From Polytrichum commune (taxonomy: Eukaryota; Streptophyta; Polytrichopsida; Polytrichales; Polytrichaceae), in the NCBI GenBank assembly GCA_950295325.1, contig OX485804.1:15684001-15748000 (forward strand): DNA of 64,000 bases. Direction: 5' to 3'. The notes under the pieces are model-generated. The model worked only from the letters and a program-made list of their open reading frames with translations. It had not been told where the DNA came from and made no database searches. Position numbers and translations under genes: made by a program. Positions 57,346 through 64,000 of this stretch are shown here, piece after piece (the stretch's first letter is position 1; every line of letters starts with the position of its first letter).

Positions 57346-59640
57346 CACTATAACAACCAGAGAATGCTGACGGATGGTGCTAGAAGTGGATGGTGTGATC
57401 AGCCCCTCAGCCGGCCACATTGGCCCTATGTTCCTATACCCTTGTCGACACTGCGGAACCCTAATTTGAGCAAAAGGGGAGGACACACGGAGCTTGCAAT
57501 CCATCGATCAGATCGCTCGGATCATTACGTTCTCCTGGAGAGGGTCACCGTCTAGCTTGGTCGCTCATTTGGCCTCGGGATCCCAAATTCCTCTGTACTC
57601 CTAACTCACAAATCTAATCTACACAAGGGTTACAGTCGATGTTGGTGCTGCTGCAGTGGAGCATTCATGGGAGTGGATCCACGAGATCACAGACGCTTGA
57701 TTGCGTTAATGAGAATGATTGCCCAGTAATTAGGGTTTGGACAGTAAGGGTTTCGATGGTTTGCAATCTATTTCAGTACTGTGCAATCAAGTGCACAATT
57801 TGTGAAATTTCACAGAACATGAAAATACTAAATTTCACATGACATGGCACGTCTACCTTATTGATTTTCATTCTTATATCAAAGTAGTCAATGACATCCG
57901 ACATCCATCAACTTTAGCTCCTTTGACATGTTCGTTCTTATACACAGATATATAACACATGTCTACATGAACCACATCACCGTAGAGGGTTCTCTATTTC
58001 ATTTTTACATGTGTCTGATGTAGTTTCCATGTGGAATATCATTGGATCTTAATGAATGTGAGCATGATATGTGGTAAAATTTGAGAAGAAAATAATTATC
58101 TTTTGTCAAAATAAAGAGCCCTCTACGGTAAAACAAAACATGTTTTCTACTACACTAATTATCCTAATCGATGAGGGAGGGTTAATAATGATCGTTGGAA
58201 ATTAGTGAAGGTGATACTAAACTTCTTTACACTATGAAGTTAGTGCCACCAAAAGATCTAGGAAGCACTGTTCATCCTAGCACTATTCACTAATATTATT
58301 ATTCATAGTAGCACTATTCGTTGATAAGTATTTGTTTGCATATAAATTTTTTTTATCACAATACAAGCACCTTAGAGCATGCATTAATTTTCTTGAAATA
58401 TATGGCAAATGAGCTTGTATTCATGAATTTAATATCACTCCATAAAAATTTCAGCCCTCACAAATTTTGAGACTTGGCAAAATAATGCATGTTTTGGGAA
58501 TTAGTTCACCCTAACCTCCGTAATGTCACCCTCTATAATTTCCCTCCCTCTCTTATATCCTGAAACTCTAGGGAACAAATGTGCTCAATTTAAAATTCCC
58601 TCCTTTTGTCACATTTCCCTCCTATATATCACTAGTTTTGATATTAAATTAATGCACCAAAGAATATAAATCACATGCTCACATGCATCACGTTGTCATC
58701 ATTGTCATTATTGCAATGTTTAACTTTGTGTTATTCCATAATGTCACATGCTACACTAATTCTTTATTATCATGCATCCATGTTAACATTGCACACCTCT
58801 TTAATATCACATGCACTTTGGTTGCCACATGCATGATATTAGGGAGGTTAGAGTGTACCACACACACTAATCAGGATAATCACTGTAGTATCGAACCTAT
58901 GATATGGTGTCCATTCCCATAACACTTTGTGACACTCTAACATCATGCATTCTCACTTGAAAATTATGACCTCACATAAGTACATGTACCCAACCCGCAA
59001 TTATTGCACCCATCCACATGTCGCCAATGAGGTAGACCGGTGGTGATCCAACATAGAAAATCACATGTGAACACCTATATTGAGTGGTTTGTGGTTAGGT
59101 CTAGATCTAAGAATGGCCACCATAAAAACATGTGTTCAAAGAGACTAGATTATGTGCTTAGAATATGCTAACCATTCTAGGCTTAACAATCTAATCATCT
59201 CACACTAATTGCATGTGTGACATATCCCATGAGAAGTGAGTACAAAGATGAAAGCATCGGATTAAGGCCCACATATCTTGTAATTAACTAACCCCTTTAA
59301 AATAAACACAACACAACATACAACACCTTACCTACTAAGTTACTCATATAATAAATGGACACTTTTAGCTTTGTACCCTCTTCCTATAGGATATGATACA
59401 CACAATTACTACAAGATGAATAAGAATTCCAAATTTTGCTTGGAGTCTTTTCCTCATGATTTTCAGAGCTCATATGATTATCTTATTCATCATCAAAGTG
59501 AAGATTATCTTCTCATTAACTAATCTTATAGGTCAGAAATACAAGGATCTTGACCGATTATGTCAAAAAATCCTCCCCGAACACTGCCATCGATCACAAC
59601 AACACCATAAAATTGTTTCTTTTTTTAACCAAAGAAAAAG
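57346..59640. other. intergenic, no gene seen
   Basis: Short frames only (for example 57325-57555 and 58683-58922), without domains. About 58145-58630 has scattered 'ctacactaat' and 'ttccctcc' motifs but no definable element. A MITE-like scrap ('acatgtgttcaaagagac') is near 59130. Confidence 0.35.
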
Positions 59641-61661
59641 AGAGAAGGAATCTTGGCCCATGGGGTCAAAAGTAGCTATTTTGGTTCGCCAAGTCGACTC
59701 AGCCCCCCAAACCCTAAATCCTCACCTTGAGTCTTCACGCACATGCGCACTCCTCGACTTGCAACACCAAGGCATTTGTTGTTGTTGTTGTTGCAGTCTA
59801 AGTTAGGAGGTCGCCGCTGGAAGCTTTTCTCAACAACCCACAAACAGGCGGACTCGGTACCGTGCATCGCTTTGACTTCCCTCATCTTTGCAGCAGTACT
59901 ACAATAGGTGTTTGTGAACTTGCTCTTTTTATGGATCTAAATTTTTGTGTGAATGGCATCTGCCATGGCGGTGCTCACATGTTCACTAGTGCCTTTAGTT
60001 AGGGGTACAAACAGTGATTCATTCCTAGTGTTTCTTTTTAGGGTAAGGTCTGAGGATTTGTCTAGGCATGCATTTCATCAACATGGGTGTATGTTTATGT
60101 TGCTGTTTTTGCCCCCCAAGTTGCTTAGCTTAGAGTCTGTTTTTCATGTGCTCAAAAATTTGGGGTTAAGGTGGAAGACATGGAGTTTGTGTTGTGTGTT
60201 TACGAGATTAAGTGAGCTTGAAATTGTGTGATGACATAGAGATTGTGTTGCGTGTTTACGAGATCAAGTGAGCTTGAAAGTGCGTGATGAATTGAATCTT
60301 GGGGCTTGGACTGTCTGATGGATCATATCGTGGGGAAAGAGTGGAGTGGTTGTTGAATTTCACATATTAGATAATGGCCATCAGGGTGAGCCACACACAC
60401 ATTCAAATACATCCACCTCACTCAGAAAATGGTCGAATAGATTGTTTACAAAGTTCTCGAATGATATGCGTAATAATTTCCTAGTGGAAATCACACCAAA
60501 TAATGTCCATTGTGTGGATGTCTTTGTATAAGTGGTTCACCCTAAGAAACTTAGGGTTGGTTGCTGGAAAAAATTGAAAGGTGGAAATTGGATGGTATGG
60601 TGATGACCTGCATTAGCATCATGCTGACTCATGTATGTTCTGGGTTGCTGTGGAAGTGGGTGGTGACCCATCATTGGTCAAACTGTAAAAAATCTGTCAG
60701 TAGAGATTGCTTGTGTACTCTTTGGATGATACCATGGTTTTGAGTGAAATTGAAGCCTCCTCAGTTTTGAGTCTCATTTAATGTTGTACACTTCGCTCCA
60801 AACACGATGATCAAATTCAATCCGTCTTCATTTCTAAAACCCTAACACTGCTGCACTGCTACTACCTTTGGGCTTTAAGGTTATGATTTACATCTATCTT
60901 TCTTATAAAGGAAATAGCCATCGTTTTGTGAAGAATGCTCTTTGATTGTTATTGCTCTTTCATAATTATGTCATTTATTGGGTACTTCTTAACCTTTTTT
61001 CAATTCTTGGACAGAGGACTTACATGATACAACTTTCTCTGTGCTCACTGCACAAATTCGTAAAGCTCTCGCTGTAGGTGTTCAACACTCTGCTGCCAAA
61101 TTGCTAATTTTTGAGGCAACACATTGAGTTGTTTGGAGAGGTTCTGACTAATAGAATAGTGACATGTGGCACTTTGTTCATGTCTTGAACTTATTGTGTT
61201 GAATCTGCTTATCACCTATGAGTATGAACCAGTGTTAATCTAGTTCCACCTTCTTTTATATAACTTGGGTATAAATAATGAGGATTTTATATTTTTTTGA
61301 TATAAGTAGGGTGTACAGATATTTGAGGATATTTTTGTTTTGGATACCATTTGAGTCTATATGCAGTCACAAAACTCTTCATACCTAGGTAAAATTATGT
61401 TAATATCTTTATAAAGATTTGGCATACAAACATTCTCTCATCTTGTGATACCCACCAAGTATCAATATGCAACTGATGTTACAATTTTGATACCAGTCAG
61501 GTAGGTTCTTTGATACCATTATTGATATTGTGTGTATTGGTACAACACATTCGCCTCTACACCAGTCTAACATTGGTACGAACCTCACGGTTATGAATGA
61601 TTCATCACATGTGGAAAAAAAATTGTTTGTTGTTTCCAGGCTAACTTTTACAAGAGCAAAA
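59641..61661 (+). promoter_or_regulatory. upstream region of the PDIL5-1-like gene, possible leader intron
   Basis: A GC-richer island at about 59690-59900 carries a telo-box (AAACCCTAA, about 59709), a motif common near transcription starts of housekeeping plant genes, and a TTG run at about 59777-59793. Just before the start codon is TGTTTCCAG (61631-61639), a good 3' splice acceptor, so a 5' UTR exon near 59.7-59.9 kb spliced across about 1.7 kb is plausible. Frames such as 59953-60231 look fortuitous. Confidence 0.35.
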
Positions 61662-62102
61662 ATGGCATCTGCAACAAAGAGTGCCATCCTTGCTCTCCTC
61701 CTCATTGCAACAGCTTTCATGGCAGCCACTGCAGATGTGGTGGAACTCACGGACACCACATTTACGGACAAGGTGAAGGAGCAAGACACAGTGTGGTTCA
61801 TCAAGTTTTTCGCCCCATGGTGTGGCCATTGCAAGACTTTGGCGCCCACATGGAAGGAACTCGGGCAAGCTCTCGAGGGTGAGGATGGTGTTGAAATTGC
61901 AAGCGTCGATTGTACCACGAGCAAGGCAACATGCACAAAGGCGGACATTCGGGCTTACCCAACTTTGAAAGTGTTTTACAATGGAGAGGAGCTCAAGAAA
62001 TACCAAGGGCCCCGTGATTTGCAGTCATTGAAGGCTTTTGCCACTGAGACCGCTGCAGAAGTCACGAAAGCCGGAACCACGGATGAGGCCGAAGATTTGT
62101 AG
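61662..62102 (+). CDS. PDIL5-1-like protein disulfide isomerase (single thioredoxin domain)
   Basis: 146 residues, the typical length of plant PDIL5-1. The ATG at 61662 follows 'gagcaaaa'; an in-frame upstream start at 61530 would bury the signal peptide and is rejected. Residues 1-24 form a signal peptide (charged start, then A-I-L-A-L-L-L-I, cleavage after A-T-A). The thioredoxin fold has the redox site A-P-W-C-G-H-C-K (cysteines 54 and 57), extra cysteines at 84 and 91, and the cis-proline Y-P-T at 99-101. The C-terminus (D-E-A-E-D-L) is not a KDEL-type retention signal, so ER retention would need another route. The coding region is intronless here. Expected role: disulfide formation or exchange in the secretory pathway. 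AATAAA at 62453 is a possible polyadenylation signal. Confidence 0.9.
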   Translation: MASATKSAILALLLIATAFMAATADVVELTDTTFTDKVKEQDTVWFIKFFAPWCGHCKTLAPTWKELGQALEGEDGVEIASVDCTTSKATCTKADIRAYPTLKVFYNGEELKKYQGPRDLQSLKAFATETAAEVTKAGTTDEAEDL

Positions 62103-64000
62103 TAGATTCTCTCATTTATATGCTTTTTCTTCACCCGAGTCTGGCTCCAAATTCCTCCCTTTTATTCTATTCTAGGAGCTTTTTCATGTTTACCAACGTC
62201 ATTTTTACAAATGGGTTGCTAGTAGGTTTGTCAAGGCTTCTGAGTGCTTTTTGAAAAGGTTAAGTCCTTTTTGAGAAGTCAGAGGCTTACTGTATGCATG
62301 TTTTACATTGTCCAGAGTGTAATAATATTGCAGAGGTTGTGAACTGGTACCATGTTTTGCAGTTCCTTAGGTTGAGGCTGTGTGCAGGGAGGTTGAGACA
62401 TTTGACATCACAACTGCAGCTGGAGATGTATAGATGTGGTTGTTTTCAATCAAATAAATTGACCATGGCAAGGGGTTTTGATGATTCACTATGGCTTGAA
62501 ATAGAAATGTTATTTGTTCATGCAGAATTCTTGAAAACAACTTAAGGTATGTGGGTGTTAGTTGGTTCCTTTTTCATGTTCTCCAACTTCTACCGATTAG
62601 ATTTACACAACAAACTCCTGTTGCATTAGCAAATCTATGATGAAACATATGCGGAAAACTGGATTGAAAATCAGACCTCCCGTGCTGTAGTTATCAGAAG
62701 TGCATGTTTGTTGATTTCTTTATTGGATACGTAGGTTCTCCCAATTGTGTTCACTATTGGATGTAGAGTAGTTATTAATATTTGAAGATGTAGTCCAATC
62801 TCTTTTAATGTCTGCTCTTTAATCCTCACAAAACCACATCAATCAAATCTAGTGGTCCAATTAAGAAAAGTGACTGCATAACACCCTCAAACCTTAAGAT
62901 AAGGGCTGGGAACGGGCGTTTTTCACTCTGCATCTACTTGTTATAAGTCCAAGATGATTAGCAAATCCAAAACATGCTTGTAGCCATTTTTCTCATAATT
63001 TTTTGAGCTCATATGTACATCTTACTCTATCAAAGTGAAGATTCTCTTTTTCAAGAAATGATCATATAGGTCCCTTTGATTATGTTGACAGAGCCTAGAT
63101 GGTTAACAAATTTTGAGTTTGCAATCCAATCTCTTATCAAGATACTTATATTTGGTATTAGTACTCAGATTCAAATATAACCACACACCACTCAAATATG
63201 GGTGTCTGTTTAAGAGGACACTTTGAATTAGACCCACTTACCTTAAACCACGCTTGAGATTCCAGTTGTCTTGTAGCAATGCCCTTTGTATTTGTTCTGA
63301 CTTCCATTTCATTTTACTTAATATTTTGGCATTCACATGCCCCGACTGGACTGGATGAACTTGCTGGCTTGATTGCACAAGATTGAGTTCCATCTCATAA
63401 TTTGAAACCTGGTTTTGAGCTTGTTTGGTTACCCAAAAAGTGCATTTAATTAACCAAACATGACATGTCTCTTAATCCCTAAACGTTCTAAGCCTTCACA
63501 TTCCATTTTCGGACATTTTCAGCACCAGTGCTGAAAATTCCTGTCATGTAACAAAATAGAGTATGGTTCCTTGAAATCCAACCGTATGGATGTGAACTAG
63601 ACTACGATATATTCTTGTTGTGAAATTTTTCTGTTAATCGGATCACATTTGTTAGGTCAGATTGGCATATGAAAAAGGTCTTCATCTAGGGGGCAGCTAG
63701 AGAAGACTTTGAATTTTTTTGTTTCATGACCATTTCAATCATGTCACAAATTTTTAAAAATTAACAACTTTCTCATAATATGTTATATGAATGACAAATG
63801 AGCTACTCCCAAAAATTTGGGGTTTTTTAAGCATATTTAGATAAGTCCGTCAACCTCAAAGTTGGAGGATCACATGAGGTCATATTTGGGAGTTTTCCCT
63901 TTTTTCATGGAGTAAGCAACATGTGCATTAATTTTTCTCCAAATCCATCTGGCCAAGTTATGCACAACCATCACCTGGACCAGTAGATGCCTTCCATCCA
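62103..64000. other. 3' flank and intergenic, no further gene
   Basis: After the PDIL5-1-like gene come AT-rich sequence and the MITE at 62544-62900. About 62900-63240 shows further scraps of the same 'caccactcaaatat.ggtgtc' family. No gene is supported up to the window end. Confidence 0.35.
62544..62900 (+). mobile_element. MITE copy related to 36961-37343
   Basis: Left end AAGGTATGTGGGTGTTA and right end TAACACCCTCAAACCTT are inverted repeats, and the interior matches the copies at 36961 and 27850. TTAA lies on both sides if the element is taken to begin at GGT, but other copies do not confirm this as the target duplication. Confidence 0.6.

Noticed and set aside
59953-60231. 92-residue ATG frame starting M-A-S-A like the PDIL5-1-like protein
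   Set aside because: Similarity is limited to the first few codons; no domain follows.
1-64000. CRISPR arrays, bacterial operons or rRNA genes
   Set aside because: The sequence is eukaryotic plant nuclear in character; no regularly spaced short repeats or rRNA motifs were seen.

Overview
The window looks like nuclear DNA of a land plant with a large, transposon-rich, AT-rich genome. The evidence is a plant-type GT47 (MUR3-like) glycosyltransferase gene, a DREB-like single-AP2 transcription factor, a small PDIL5-1-type protein disulfide isomerase, a plant-type Ty1/copia retrotransposon, and several families of non-autonomous hAT-like and PIF/Harbinger-like elements. Only about three intact protein genes occur in 64 kb. 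I cannot fix the lineage; a fern, lycophyte, bryophyte or gymnosperm all seem possible.

Layout. 0-17.7 kb holds no convincing gene. It contains an old TIR element present twice (1463-2193 and 9807-11602), a 517-bp near-perfect foldback PIF/Tourist-type MITE (3223-3739), and two copies of a 1.18-kb hAT-like family called here hAT-N1 (4301-5475 and 10222-11397). The second hAT-N1 copy is nested in the second TIR element. A CACTA-like element lies at about 12577-13540. 17.78-24.44 kb is a structurally complete but dead copia element with 445-bp LTRs. 24.4-30.2 kb is intergenic, with a G/T-rich strand-asymmetric block and a third full hAT-N1 copy in inverse orientation (29036-30209).

30.2-36.6 kb is the main gene, a GT47A xyloglucan-galactosyltransferase-like protein. 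Exon 1 (31965-32219) encodes a type II membrane anchor, and exon 2 (34758-36482) encodes the stem and the exostosin domain. The 2.5-kb intron carries a MITE and ends in a tandem array that has multiplied the splice acceptor. 38.2-43.6 kb holds remnants of a probable MULE-type transposase. At 43.67-44.83 kb a PIF-like element contains an inserted G-tract element, called here GX. The DREB-like gene is at 46399-47613. A second GX copy, at 51774-52636, contains a fragment of hAT-N1. 53.29-56.35 kb is an inverted, truncated duplicate of the 3' half of the GT47 gene and its downstream DNA, carrying a premature stop. Beyond it lies an unidentified decayed coiled-coil reading frame. The last gene, PDIL5-1-like, is at 61662-62102.

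The three genes do not form a pathway. The GT47 enzyme should act in the Golgi on cell-wall xyloglucan, the AP2 protein in the nucleus, and the PDI-like protein in the ER. The most interesting material is the mobile DNA. Two hAT-like non-autonomous families have their ends defined by 8-bp target duplications at every full copy: hAT-N1, with an internal tRNA-like segment, and GX, with termini of long G/C tracts. Also notable are the splice-acceptor tandem array and the long inverted GT47 gene/pseudogene pair.
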